DNA of 64,000 nt from Mycobacterium angelicum (GCF_002086155.1 NZ_MVHE01000001.1:62001-126000); one strand, 5' to 3'; shown: positions 24,222-33,165, numbered from the stretch's first letter. The notes: generated by a model from the sequence alone, not told the origin. Program-made: numbers and translations.

Positions 24222-25802
24222 ATGGCTCAGACATACGACGTAGCCGTGATCGGCTATGGTCCGACCGGCGCCACCGCCGCCAACCTGTTGGGCCGACTGG
24301 GATTGAAAGTCGTTGTGATCGAACGTGATCCGGATATCTACGGTCGAGCCCGCGCGATCTCCACCGATGAAGAGGTGATGCGCATCTGGCAGTCGATCGG
24401 ACTGGCCGAACGGCTGCAACAGGACATGTTGCCGGACCGGCCGATCGCGTTCGTCGATGCCGAGGGGCAACCCTTCATCAACCTGAAGATCAAGTCCCAC
24501 GGGATGGGGCACCCGCCGCAGCAATTCCTGTATCAACCTGCCGTGGATCAGGTGCTGCGCGACGGCATTGCCCGCTTCCCCAATGTCGAGGTGCTACTGG
24601 AGCACGAGTGTCTACGCGTGCTGACCCAAGATGACGCGGTCGAGCTGATGCTGGCCGACCTGCGCACCGATACCGTCAAGCGACTGCGCGCCGCTTACGT
24701 CATTGCCGCCGACGGCGGCTCCTCGCCGACACGTGGACAGCTGGGCGTCGGCTATGCGGGAAGGACCTATGCCGAACGCTGGGTCGTCATCGATACCAGG
24801 GTGATTCGGCAGTGGGACGCGCACGACCGGTTGCGGTTCCATTGCAATCCGGCCCGTCCCACCGTCGATTGCCCGACTCCCCTGGGCCATCACCGCTGGG
24901 AGTATCCGGCCCGAGCCGGAGAGGACGTCGCGAAATTGGTTTCCGACGAGCAGGTTTGGCAGGTTCTCAACGCCCAGGGCATCACGTCGAATGAGGTGGA
25001 GATCTTGCGCGCGGTGGTGTACTGCCATCATGTTCGGGTCGCCGATCGCTGGCGCGTCGGACGGGTATTTCTGGCCGGCGACGCCGCGCACGCCATGCCG
25101 CCGTGGATCGGTCAGGGCATGTCGGCCGGCGTGCGCGATGCGGCCAACCTGTGCTGGAAGCTTGCCGCTGTGCTGCATGGCCAGGCACCGGATTCATTGC
25201 TGGACTCGTATCAGGCCGAGCGCCAACCCCATGTCACCGAGGTGACCCGGCGCGCGGTGTTCGTCGGCCGGCTCATCACCGAGCGCCGCAAAGCCATTGC
25301 CGCCCTGCGCAATCGCGTCATGCGTACCCTCGGGCGGCTGCCCGCTCTAATGGACCAGCTGCAGACGATGATGTGGGTACCCCAGGCGCGCTACCGCGAC
25401 GGCTTCCTGGTGTCCGGCCACCGCGCGGCGGGCTGGCAGCTCCCCCAACCCCGGGTCGTCGACAACCACGGCGCCACGGTTCCCCTGGACGCCACGCTCG
25501 GTGGGCAGTGGACGCTGCTCTACACCGCAGATGTCCCTGGGGGTTATCGCGCCTGGACCGATTTGGGTGTGCCGGCGATTCGGGTGGCCGGACCGCAGGA
25601 TGGTCCTGGGCCGCGTGCGATCTGCGATAAGGACGGCACGCTGCTGCGCTGGTTGCGCGGAAAGCGTGTGGCGGCGGCGGTGGTGCGTCCGGACGGATTC
25701 ATATACGCCGCAGCCGAAGCCGAGCGGATTCTGCCGCCGCCGCCGGCCGGCTTCACCCCGACCGCCCTAACCGCAACGACCACAGCAGGAGCCATCGCAT
25801 GA
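24222..25802 (+). CDS. FAD-dependent aromatic hydroxylase (MhpA-like)
   Basis: This 526-residue class A flavoprotein monooxygenase has the FAD-binding GYGPTGATAAN loop (about residues 11-21) with an ERD acidic end, and the second FAD motif GDAAHAMPPWIGQG followed by RDAANLCWKL near residue 290. These are typical of 3-(3-hydroxyphenyl)propionate hydroxylase and related ring hydroxylases that make a catechol for extradiol cleavage. AGGAGG lies 5 bp before the chosen ATG; an in-frame ATG 33 bp upstream is inside operator 2 and unlikely. Its stop overlaps the hydrolase start by 4 bp. The exact phenolic substrate is not determined by sequence. Confidence 0.88.
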   Translation: MAQTYDVAVIGYGPTGATAANLLGRLGLKVVVIERDPDIYGRARAISTDEEVMRIWQSIGLAERLQQDMLPDRPIAFVDAEGQPFINLKIKSHGMGHPPQQFLYQPAVDQVLRDGIARFPNVEVLLEHECLRVLTQDDAVELMLADLRTDTVKRLRAAYVIAADGGSSPTRGQLGVGYAGRTYAERWVVIDTRVIRQWDAHDRLRFHCNPARPTVDCPTPLGHHRWEYPARAGEDVAKLVSDEQVWQVLNAQGITSNEVEILRAVVYCHHVRVADRWRVGRVFLAGDAAHAMPPWIGQGMSAGVRDAANLCWKLAAVLHGQAPDSLLDSYQAERQPHVTEVTRRAVFVGRLITERRKAIAALRNRVMRTLGRLPALMDQLQTMMWVPQARYRDGFLVSGHRAAGWQLPQPRVVDNHGATVPLDATLGGQWTLLYTADVPGGYRAWTDLGVPAIRVAGPQDGPGPRAICDKDGTLLRWLRGKRVAAAVVRPDGFIYAAAEAERILPPPPAGFTPTALTATTTAGAIA

Positions 25803-26671
25803 GCACCACCACGCTTTCCGAACGCACCGTCATGGTGGCCGGCAAACCGATGTTCGTCGCCGAAACCGGTAGTGGCCCAGCAGTGGTGCTACTGCACGGC
25901 GGCGGTCCGGGGGCGTCCGGAGTATCCAACTACTCGCGCAATATCGACGCGCTCGCCGAACGGTTTCGGGTGATCGTTCCCGACCTGCCCGGCTACGGCC
26001 GCTCGGGCAAAGGGGTCGACCAGGCAGACCCGTTCGGCTACCTCGCCGACATGATCCGCGGCCTACTCGACGAACTCCACATTGGCACCACACATTTGGT
26101 TGGCAACTCCTACGGCGGCGCCGCGGCGCTGCGGTTAGCGCTCGACACACCACGGCGGGTGGGAAGGCTCGTGCTGATGGGCCCGGGCGGCATCGGCACC
26201 ACCCGGGGTGCACCGACGGCCGGGTTGAAGAGCCTGCTGTCGTATTACCGGGGCGAAGGGCCCAGCCGAGGAAAATTGGAGTCCTTCATCCGCAATTACC
26301 TTGTGTATGACGGTCATTCGGTTCCCGACGAGTTGATCGAGCTGCGATACGCGGCCTCGATCGATCCCGAGGTGGTGGCTAACCCGCCGCTGCAGCGCCC
26401 GTCGGGCATCACCGCGCTGCGCACCCTGTGGCGGATGGACTTCACCCGCGACAAGCGGCTGAAGGATCTGCAGACACCGACCCTGGTGCTGTGGGGTCGC
26501 GACGACAAGGTCAACCGCCCGTCCGGCGGGCCGGTGCTGGCCGGCCTGCTGCCCAACGCACAGCTGGTCATGACCGCCCAAACCGGCCACTGGATGCAGT
26601 GGGAGCGCGCCGAGCTGTTCAACCGGCTGGTCACCGAATTCCTCTCGGCGGGCTTGTGGTTGACATCATGA
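25799..26671 (+). CDS. Meta-cleavage product hydrolase (MhpC/HsaD/BphD-like)
   Basis: This 290-residue alpha/beta hydrolase cleaves the C-C bond of the ring-fission product. It has the oxyanion stretch LLHGGGPGAS, nucleophile Ser104 in GNSYGG, an aspartate at 235/236 (WGRDDKVNR) and His264 (TGHWMQWE), the same spacing as in HsaD. Both ends overlap neighbours by 4 bp (hydroxylase upstream, dioxygenase downstream), so the three steps of hydroxylation, cleavage and hydrolysis are translationally linked. Confidence 0.92.
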   Translation: MSTTTLSERTVMVAGKPMFVAETGSGPAVVLLHGGGPGASGVSNYSRNIDALAERFRVIVPDLPGYGRSGKGVDQADPFGYLADMIRGLLDELHIGTTHLVGNSYGGAAALRLALDTPRRVGRLVLMGPGGIGTTRGAPTAGLKSLLSYYRGEGPSRGKLESFIRNYLVYDGHSVPDELIELRYAASIDPEVVANPPLQRPSGITALRTLWRMDFTRDKRLKDLQTPTLVLWGRDDKVNRPSGGPVLAGLLPNAQLVMTAQTGHWMQWERAELFNRLVTEFLSAGLWLTS

Positions 26672-27663
26672 GCGTGTTCGGCGCCGTACACCTCGGCTAC
26701 ATCGTGATCGAGACCAACCGTTTCAGCGACTGGCTCCGCTTCGGCTGCGACGCCATCGGGATGCACGCCGACGACACGATTTCCGACGTCCTGCGATTTC
26801 GGATCGACGGCAACGAATCCCGCTTTCTGCTGCAGCGCGGGCCCGCCGAGGATGTCACCGCCCTGGGCTGGCAACTCGACGATCACGACACCTTCGACGA
26901 AATTCTGCGCCGGTTGCGACGGCATGGCGTACCCGTCACCGAAGGCTCCCCAGAGGATGCCGCGCTGCGGGGGGTGGAACGGATGGTTCGCTTCCCCGGG
27001 CCCAATGGCCTCACGCAGGAGATCTTCACCTACGCCCGCCGCAGCGCCACACCGCTGGACATGGCGGTGCGCGGCGGTTTCGTCACCGGTGACGGCGGCA
27101 TCGGGCATGTGGCCGTCACTTCTAAACAACCGCAACAGGTTCGCGATTACTACGGCACCGTGTTCGATGCGCGGCTGTCCGACTACATCGACGAGACCAT
27201 CAGCGGCCTCAAATTCAAGATTCGTTTCCTGCGGGTCAACCAGCGCCACCACTCGGTGGCCATCGCGGCGGTTAACCGGTTGCCCATCAACCCCATTCGC
27301 ACCCGAGTCCAACACCTCAATGTCCAGGTCGCCGACCTCGACGACCTGACGTCTTCCTATCAACGCATCAAGGAACTCGGGTTTCACCTGGCGCTGAGCG
27401 TGGGCCAGCACACCAACGACCGGGAGCTGTCCTACTACGCCGTCACGCCGTCGGGCTTCGAATGGGAAGTGGGCTGGAATCCGATAGTCGTCGATGAAAC
27501 GACCTGGGAACCAACGACTTACCAGGGAATCAGCATCTGGGGTCATACCCCGGAAGGCCAGCGGATCGTCGACAAGCTGGCCCAGTTCAAGACCGCCGGC
27601 CAGTCATTGCTACGCCGCGAAGACAACGCACTCGTCCTAACCGGCCCGGCAAGCAGGTCGTGA
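26668..27663 (+). CDS. Type I extradiol ring-cleavage dioxygenase (BphC/HsaC-like, VOC fold)
   Basis: The product is 331 residues with two vicinal-oxygen-chelate modules. Probable Fe(II) ligands are His147 (GIGHVAV), His216 (VQHLNVQ) and Glu268 (GFEWEVGW); the HHS motif near 194-196 (QRHHSVAI) carries the catalytic histidine. It opens the catechol next to a hydroxyl group. This is not the LigB-type MhpB of E. coli, so the operon combines an MhpA-like hydroxylase with a biphenyl/sterol-type dioxygenase. The in-frame extension upstream of 26668 lies inside the hydrolase gene and is rejected. Confidence 0.92.
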   Translation: MSVFGAVHLGYIVIETNRFSDWLRFGCDAIGMHADDTISDVLRFRIDGNESRFLLQRGPAEDVTALGWQLDDHDTFDEILRRLRRHGVPVTEGSPEDAALRGVERMVRFPGPNGLTQEIFTYARRSATPLDMAVRGGFVTGDGGIGHVAVTSKQPQQVRDYYGTVFDARLSDYIDETISGLKFKIRFLRVNQRHHSVAIAAVNRLPINPIRTRVQHLNVQVADLDDLTSSYQRIKELGFHLALSVGQHTNDRELSYYAVTPSGFEWEVGWNPIVVDETTWEPTTYQGISIWGHTPEGQRIVDKLAQFKTAGQSLLRREDNALVLTGPASRS

Positions 27664-27800
27664 TGTCCCGAATCGACACCCACGACCAGATGATTCCGCC
27701 CGGCTTCGGCCACCGCCTACACCCGCAAGCTGGAAAAGCTCGCCGACGTGGCATTCCGGTCAACGTGCTCACCTTCGAACGGAGCGTGCCGGCGGCCTAG
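27663..27800 (+). pseudogene. Remnant of a possible amidohydrolase gene
   Basis: A 45-codon frame starts on the last base of the dioxygenase stop (TGATG). It reads MSRIDTHDQMIPPGF, close to the metal-binding N-terminus of ACMSD-type amidohydrolases (IDxHxHxxPP), but the second histidine is Asp here and the frame soon loses any family likeness. A neighbouring frame over the same bases reads AYTRKLEKLADV, so an indel or internal deletion is likely. It may have been a fourth gene of the aromatic operon. Confidence 0.4.
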
Positions 27801-27895
27801 CCCGGTGCTGAGGCTCGCCGATCCAGCTCGCGCCGAACGTGTAACGACCGCGAAATTCCGGCCAATTTTTCGCGCTGAGTGCACGCTCGGCACGC

Positions 27896-28753
27896 TCAGG
27901 AAGCGACCGCGTTCAGCCGCACGCGGGTCTCCTCGTCGAGCTCGATGTCGGCGACCGCGAGGTTATCCTCCAGGTGCTCGACTGACGAAGTACCCGGGAT
28001 CAGCAATACGTTGGGCGCCACGCTCAGCGTCCACGCCAGGGCGATCTGCGCGGGGGTACGGCCGAATCGCCTGGCCGCCTGCGCAATCAGCTCGTTGCCT
28101 AACACCGGATTCGGTTGCGCGAACGACGATCCCAAGGGAAAGAAGGGCACAAAGGCAATGCCGTGCGCCTGGCATTCCTCGAGCACCGGGTTCGACGCCC
28201 GATGCACCAGGTTGAAAACGTTCTGCACACAGGCGATTTCGGTACGTTGCAACGCGTGCAGCAGATGCTCGCGAGTGACCTCGCTAAGCCCGATCCCGCC
28301 GATCAGCCCTTCGTCACGCGCGGCGATCAGAACCGAAAGCTGGTCGTCGAAGAGCTGGTCGGGCGCTTCGCTGTCCATCAGTCGCAGATTGACCGCCGCC
28401 AGCTGGTCGACGCCGAGGGTGCGCAGGTTTGCTTCCAGATCGCGGCGCAGGTCGGCGGGCTCGGTGAGCGGCAGCCAGGCACCGGCCTCATCGCGGCGCC
28501 CGCCGACCTTGCTCACCAGCGCCAGGTTCTGCGGGTAGGGATACAGCGCCTCCCGGATCAGCTCGTTGGCGACAGCGGGACCGTAGAACTGCGCCGTGTC
28601 GATGTGGTTCACCCCCAGCTCGACGGCCCGGCGCAGCACCGCCAGCGCCGCGTCGCGATCCTTCGGGGGACCCAGCACGCCGGGACCGGGCAGTTGCATC
28701 GCGCCGAAGCCGAGGCGGGCGACCGAAAAGCTACCAAGGGGAAAGCAATCCAT
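27896..28753 (-). CDS. Aldo/keto reductase with altered catalytic tetrad
   Basis: This 285-residue TIM-barrel oxidoreductase uses NADPH. Three tetrad residues are visible: Asp52 and Tyr57 in HIDTAQFYG and Lys82 in LVSKVG. The fourth position, normally His in a QLH motif, reads NLR (Arg124), as in the YdbC / pyridoxal-reductase-like subgroup. The cofactor loop LLIPGTSS near the C-terminus is intact. It is divergent from the AcuI-like gene with 24 bp between start codons. Physiological substrate unknown; a role with the neighbouring aromatic genes is not supported by operon structure. Confidence 0.85.
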   Translation of the reverse strand: MDCFPLGSFSVARLGFGAMQLPGPGVLGPPKDRDAALAVLRRAVELGVNHIDTAQFYGPAVANELIREALYPYPQNLALVSKVGGRRDEAGAWLPLTEPADLRRDLEANLRTLGVDQLAAVNLRLMDSEAPDQLFDDQLSVLIAARDEGLIGGIGLSEVTREHLLHALQRTEIACVQNVFNLVHRASNPVLEECQAHGIAFVPFFPLGSSFAQPNPVLGNELIAQAARRFGRTPAQIALAWTLSVAPNVLLIPGTSSVEHLEDNLAVADIELDEETRVRLNAVAS

Positions 28754-28777
28754 CTACTCAAGGCTAGCGTCGAATTC

Positions 28778-29776
28778 ATGGACACGTTTCACGCGCTGGT
28801 TGCGCGCCAGGATGGGGACCGGGTAGCGGCATCGGTCGAGACACTCACGGAAGCCGACCTGCCGCCCGGTGACGTGACGATCCGGGTGCTCTATTCCAGC
28901 GTCAACTTCAAAGACGCGCTGGCGCTGACCCCCGGCGGCGGTGTGGTGCGCAACTACCCCGTGGTGCCCGGCATCGACCTGACCGGCGAGGTCGTCGAGT
29001 CACAATCGGCCGACTTCTCGGTCGGCGACGCCGTCGTCGCGCACGGTTACCAGATCGGCACCGGCCACCACGGCGGCTACGCCCAATACGCCCGGCTGCC
29101 CGCCGACCAAGTGGTGGCGCTGGGCGCGCTGAGTCCGCGCGACGGCGCGGCGATCGGCACCGCCGGCTTCACCGCCGCCATGAGCGTGCAGGCTCTCACG
29201 GACTGGGGCATCAAACCCGACGCCGGGCCGGTGGTCGTCACCGGCGCGAGCGGAGGTGTCGGGTCGGTCAGCGTCGACCTGCTGGCCGCCGCCGGGTATC
29301 AGGTGGTCGCCTCCACCGGCAAAGCTGACGCGGCCGATCGGCTGAAATCCCTTGGCGCCGCGGAAGTGATCGGTCGCCTGCCCGCCGATCCCGACGCGAA
29401 GCCGCGCCCACTGGCCAAGGTGCGCTGGGCTGCGGGAGTGGATTGCGTGGGCGGCGCGACGCTGGCCGACGTGCTCAGCGCCGTCGACTACCGCGGCGCC
29501 GTGGCCGCCAGCGGGCTCACCGGTGGCGCCGGTCTGCATACCACGGTGCTGCCGTTCATCCTGCGCGGTGTCGGACTGCTGGGTATCGACTCGGTGCAGC
29601 TGCCCATCGGTGAGCGCCGAGAACTATGGACACGTCTCGGGGATTCCCTGCGGCCGCTTCATTTGGACGCGATCACCACCGAAGTCGACGTCAAAGACGT
29701 TGTCGGCGTAGTCGACCGGGTGCGCGAGGGCCGCTTCTCCGGACGGGCTGTGGTGCGGGTCGCCGAAGGCTTCTGA
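28778..29776 (+). CDS. AcuI/YhdH-type quinone oxidoreductase (acryloyl-CoA reductase family)
   Basis: This 332-residue zinc-independent MDR-family reductase shows the YhdH/AcuI signatures SSVNFKDAL (about residues 40-49), PGIDLTGEV (about 64-72) and the NADPH loop TGASGGVGS (155-163). AcuI enzymes reduce acryloyl-CoA to propionyl-CoA. It precedes fadB4 by 21 bp on the same strand, so two enoyl-reductase-like genes are paired. The start at 28778 is chosen because the longer frame runs antisense through the aldo/keto reductase gene. Confidence 0.88.
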   Translation: MDTFHALVARQDGDRVAASVETLTEADLPPGDVTIRVLYSSVNFKDALALTPGGGVVRNYPVVPGIDLTGEVVESQSADFSVGDAVVAHGYQIGTGHHGGYAQYARLPADQVVALGALSPRDGAAIGTAGFTAAMSVQALTDWGIKPDAGPVVVTGASGGVGSVSVDLLAAAGYQVVASTGKADAADRLKSLGAAEVIGRLPADPDAKPRPLAKVRWAAGVDCVGGATLADVLSAVDYRGAVAASGLTGGAGLHTTVLPFILRGVGLLGIDSVQLPIGERRELWTRLGDSLRPLHLDAITTEVDVKDVVGVVDRVREGRFSGRAVVRVAEGF

Positions 29777-29797
29777 ACCGGAAGTACGCTGTTCGGC

Positions 29798-30769
29798 ATG
29801 CGCGCGGCACGGGTGACCCGGCTCGATGGTCCGGATTCAGTTGAGGTGACAGAAGTCGACGAACCCGCCGGCGACGGCATCGTCGTCGAGGTACACGCCG
29901 CCGGGGTGGCCTTTCCGGACGCGCTGCTCACCCGGGGCCGCTACCAATACCGGCCGGAACCGCCGTTCGTGCCCGGCGCAGAGATCGCCGGGGTGGTGCG
30001 ATCGGCCCCCGAGGACTGTCACGTGCGTGCCGGCGACCGGGTGGTCGGGCTGACGATGCTCACCGGCGGCATGGCCGAGGTTGCGGTGCTCTCCCCCGAT
30101 CGGGTGTTCAAACTGCCGGACAACGTCAGCTTCGAAGCCGGCGCCGGCGTGCTCTTCAACGATCTGACGGTGTACTTCGCGCTGACGGTCCGTGGCCGGC
30201 TCAAGGCCGGCGAGACGGTGCTGGTGCACGGCGCGGCCGGCGGCATCGGCACCTCGGCACTGCGGCTGGCCTCGGTACTCGGGGCGTCGCGGGTGATCGC
30301 AGTGGTCAGCAGCGAGGAGAAGGCCGACATCGCGACCGCCGCCGGAGCCACCGACGTGGTGCTGGCCGAGGGATTCAAGGACGCGGCGAAGGAGCTGACC
30401 AGCGGGCGCGGCGTCGACCTGGTAGTAGACCCCGTCGGTGGCGATCGGTTCACCGATTCACTGCGTTCGCTGGCTCCCGGCGGACGCTTGCTGGTCATCG
30501 GCTTCACCGGCGGCGAGATTCCCACCGTGAAGGTAAACAGGTTGCTGCTCAACAACATTGACGTAGTCGGCGTTGGCTGGGGTGCGTGGGCCGGGACCCA
30601 CCCCGGCGCCTTGAACGAGCAGTGGGCCGCGCTGGAAAAGCTGCTCAGCGAGGGCAAGCTGTCCCCTCCCGAGCCGGTGGTCTACCCGCTGGATCAGGCC
30701 GCCGCGGCAATCGCGTCGCTGGAGAATCGCAGCGCCAAGGGCAAGGTCGTGCTGCGCGTCCGCGACTGA
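29798..30769 (+). CDS. fadB4: Quinone-oxidoreductase-type enzyme FadB4
   Basis: This 323-residue MDR-superfamily NADPH oxidoreductase equals the length of M. tuberculosis FadB4 (Rv3141). The cofactor loop VHGAAGGIGTS is at about residues 143-153. Despite the fadB name it is not a hydroxyacyl-CoA dehydrogenase. In M. tuberculosis it follows fadE23 directly; the gap here marks the edge of a large insertion or rearrangement. Confidence 0.9.
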   Translation: MRAARVTRLDGPDSVEVTEVDEPAGDGIVVEVHAAGVAFPDALLTRGRYQYRPEPPFVPGAEIAGVVRSAPEDCHVRAGDRVVGLTMLTGGMAEVAVLSPDRVFKLPDNVSFEAGAGVLFNDLTVYFALTVRGRLKAGETVLVHGAAGGIGTSALRLASVLGASRVIAVVSSEEKADIATAAGATDVVLAEGFKDAAKELTSGRGVDLVVDPVGGDRFTDSLRSLAPGGRLLVIGFTGGEIPTVKVNRLLLNNIDVVGVGWGAWAGTHPGALNEQWAALEKLLSEGKLSPPEPVVYPLDQAAAAIASLENRSAKGKVVLRVRD

Positions 30770-30808
30770 GACGCTGCGTCGCGGCGGCTCTTGTGCCGGC
30801 TCGAAAGA

Positions 30809-30826
30809 AAAAGTAATGTCACTTTT
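30809..30826. promoter_or_regulatory. Inverted repeat AAAAGT-N6-ACTTTT upstream of the dioxygenase operon
   Basis: Perfect 6-bp arms flank a 6-bp centre inside an AT-rich island (30804-30836), the only such patch in this junction, 33 bp before the bicupin dioxygenase start. It is a candidate operator/promoter for the eight-gene operon that encodes its own TetR protein. Confidence 0.55.
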
Positions 30827-30858
30827 AGTTTTGTAGCGGAGACATTCGGAGCCGAGCC

Positions 30859-31950
30859 ATGGAATCGTTCATCCACCTGCGGAGGGGCCGGACACCTCGG
30901 CGGGTGCACGCCGATCTCGACGGATTGAAGGACGACGAGCTGGGCCGCGGCGGCTTCACCGGCCGCACCGCCAACATCTACCGTCGCCACGACCCCACCG
31001 CCTACCGCGCGGTCGGGCCGCTACGGCCGATCGACGTGCTGGCCGACGAACTCAAACCCACCGACGCGGTTGACGCCGACGGCGGGCCACTGCTGATGTT
31101 CTCCAACGCCGACTGCCGCGTGCTGCTGAGCCGCCGCACTGAGCCGATGCCGTTCTACACCCGTTACGTCGATGGCGATCTACTGTGCTTCGTTCATAGC
31201 GGCGCGGGTCTGCTGGAAACCGAGTTCGGTCCGCTGCGCTATCGGCAGGGCGATTGGGTGTACCTGCCGAAGGCCTGCACTTGGCGACAGGCTCCCGACA
31301 GCGAGACCACGCTGCTGATGATCGAGGCCACCGACGAGTTCCGGGTGCCGCCACCGGGTTCACTGGGCCGGCACTTCCCGTTCGATCCATCGCAGGCGAC
31401 CATCCCGGAACCCGTTGCGCTCGAGGATGACGGCCGCGACGAGTACGAGGTCCGCCTGATGCATAAGGGCGGGCCGACAACGCTTTACTACCAACACAAT
31501 CCGATCGATGTCGAAGGCTGGCGCGGCGACAACTTCGCGTTCACCTTCAACATCGCCGACTACAACGTCATCACCTCCGACAGCGTGCACCTGCCGCCGA
31601 CAGTGCACCTGTTCATGCAGGCCACCGGTGTGTACGTGATGAACTTCCTGCCCAAGCCGGCCGAAGGCGTCCCGGGCACCGAACGCACTCCCTGGTATCA
31701 CCGCAACGTCGACTACGACGAAATCGCGTTCTTCCACGGCGGCTCGCTCTACGGCATTCCGATGCCGCCGGGCCTGATCACCCATGCGCCACAAGGGATT
31801 CACCACGGCGCGCCGGAGAAGGCGCGGGCACGGGCCCGTCGCAAATTCGACGACTATTCGCGCGTCGACTGGCAGGTGATCGCCATCGACACCCGACAAC
31901 GCTTGACTCCGTCGACCGAGGTGCTGGCACACGATCTGGGACAACACTGA
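30859..31950 (+). CDS. Homogentisate 1,2-dioxygenase-like bicupin
   Basis: This 363-residue protein has the HGD-family two-cupin layout. Candidate iron ligands near the C-terminus are the histidine in WYHRNVDYDE with a following acidic residue, and histidines in the later THAPQGIHHG stretch. The His-to-acid spacing in HRNVDYDE is 6 or 7 residues depending on whether Asp or Glu is used; in human HGD it is 6. It is shorter than canonical HGD (about 440). No maleylacetoacetate isomerase or fumarylacetoacetase gene follows, so homogentisate is uncertain as substrate; a related gentisate-like or other ring acid is possible. First gene of the operon; its stop overlaps the hydrolase start by 1 bp. 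Confidence 0.78.
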   Translation: MESFIHLRRGRTPRRVHADLDGLKDDELGRGGFTGRTANIYRRHDPTAYRAVGPLRPIDVLADELKPTDAVDADGGPLLMFSNADCRVLLSRRTEPMPFYTRYVDGDLLCFVHSGAGLLETEFGPLRYRQGDWVYLPKACTWRQAPDSETTLLMIEATDEFRVPPPGSLGRHFPFDPSQATIPEPVALEDDGRDEYEVRLMHKGGPTTLYYQHNPIDVEGWRGDNFAFTFNIADYNVITSDSVHLPPTVHLFMQATGVYVMNFLPKPAEGVPGTERTPWYHRNVDYDEIAFFHGGSLYGIPMPPGLITHAPQGIHHGAPEKARARARRKFDDYSRVDWQVIAIDTRQRLTPSTEVLAHDLGQH

Positions 31951-33131
31951 TGAAACATGAATACGACCGCATACCCTATCTCGTCGCGTTCCAGAACAAC
32001 TCGGCTGTCCGCGACGTGTACGGCGGACTGGCCGAGATCACCGTGCTGGAAAGCTATCTGCTTAAGCCCAAGGGCAAGCCGTCGGACACCGTGCTGGTGT
32101 TCATGCATCCGATCGGCGGCGGCGCCTACCTGCCGATGATCAATGCGCTGGCCCGGGCGGGCCACCATGTCATCTACTGCAACAGCCGGTTTCGCGGCAC
32201 GGATTCGGCGCTGCTGATGGAGAAGGTGGTCGAAGATCTCGGCGAGTGCATCAAGGACGCCAAGAACCGGCTGGGCTACCGGAAGGTGGTGCTGGCGGGA
32301 TGGAGCGGCGGCGGCTCGTTGTCGGTCTTCTACCAACAGCAGGCGCAAAAGCCGACCATCACCTGCAGCCCGTCCGGCGACGGCCCCGACCTGACCGAGC
32401 TGGACCTGCCCGCCGCCGACGGAATCATGTTGCTGGCCGCCCACATCAGCCGGCACGGCACGCTGACCGAATGGCTGGACGCGTCGATCCTCGACGAATC
32501 CGACCCCACCAAACGCGATCCCGAACTGGATCTGTACAACCCGGACAACCCCAATCAGCCGCCGTACAGCGAAGAATTCCTGGCCCGCTACCGGCAGACA
32601 CAGATCGACCGCAATCGCCGAATCACCGCGTGGGTCAAGGAAAAACTGGCGGAGCTGAAAGCCGCGGGCCGCCCGAATGACGAGTTCTGCTTCGTCGTGC
32701 ACGGCACCATGGCCGACCCACGCTGGCTGGACCCGGCCGTCGATCCCAACGAACGCACCCCCGGCACCTGCTATCTGGGTGACCCGCAGGTGGTGAACAT
32801 GAGCCCGGTCGGGCTGGCCCGCTTCTCGACCTTGCGCGGCTGGCTCTCGCAGTGGAGTTACGACGAGGCCCGCGGCGACGGGGTGGCCTGCGGTGGCGAT
32901 ATCGCGGTTCCCACCCTGGTGATCGGCAACCTGGCCGATGACGCCTGCACGCCCAGCCACACCCGACGACTGTTCGATGCGATCGGGCATCCCGACAAGG
33001 AGATGCACGAAATACCTGGCGCCACACACTATTACGCGGGTCCAGAGCAACGAGACAAGCTGCGCCAGGCCGTCGAGATCGTCACCGATTGGCTGGTTCG
33101 CCACGACTTTGTGGGCGCCGCGCGCCGGTGA
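31950..33131 (+). CDS. Alpha/beta hydrolase, large, DUF-like subgroup
   Basis: This 393-residue hydrolase has the nucleophile motif GWSGGG (about residues 113-118), a late aspartate in ADDACTPSH and a His in PGATHYYAG, completing a Ser-Asp-His triad. The long insert between strands (residues 160-290) is probably a lid. The oxyanion segment FMHPIGGGAY is unusual in having His-Pro. It may hydrolyse an ester or thioester made or used by the neighbouring dioxygenase and CoA-transferase. Substrate unknown. Confidence 0.83.
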   Translation: MKHEYDRIPYLVAFQNNSAVRDVYGGLAEITVLESYLLKPKGKPSDTVLVFMHPIGGGAYLPMINALARAGHHVIYCNSRFRGTDSALLMEKVVEDLGECIKDAKNRLGYRKVVLAGWSGGGSLSVFYQQQAQKPTITCSPSGDGPDLTELDLPAADGIMLLAAHISRHGTLTEWLDASILDESDPTKRDPELDLYNPDNPNQPPYSEEFLARYRQTQIDRNRRITAWVKEKLAELKAAGRPNDEFCFVVHGTMADPRWLDPAVDPNERTPGTCYLGDPQVVNMSPVGLARFSTLRGWLSQWSYDEARGDGVACGGDIAVPTLVIGNLADDACTPSHTRRLFDAIGHPDKEMHEIPGATHYYAGPEQRDKLRQAVEIVTDWLVRHDFVGAARR

Positions 33132-33165
33132 CGATGCAGAGCGCGCGATGAGGAGGAACGGCGCA

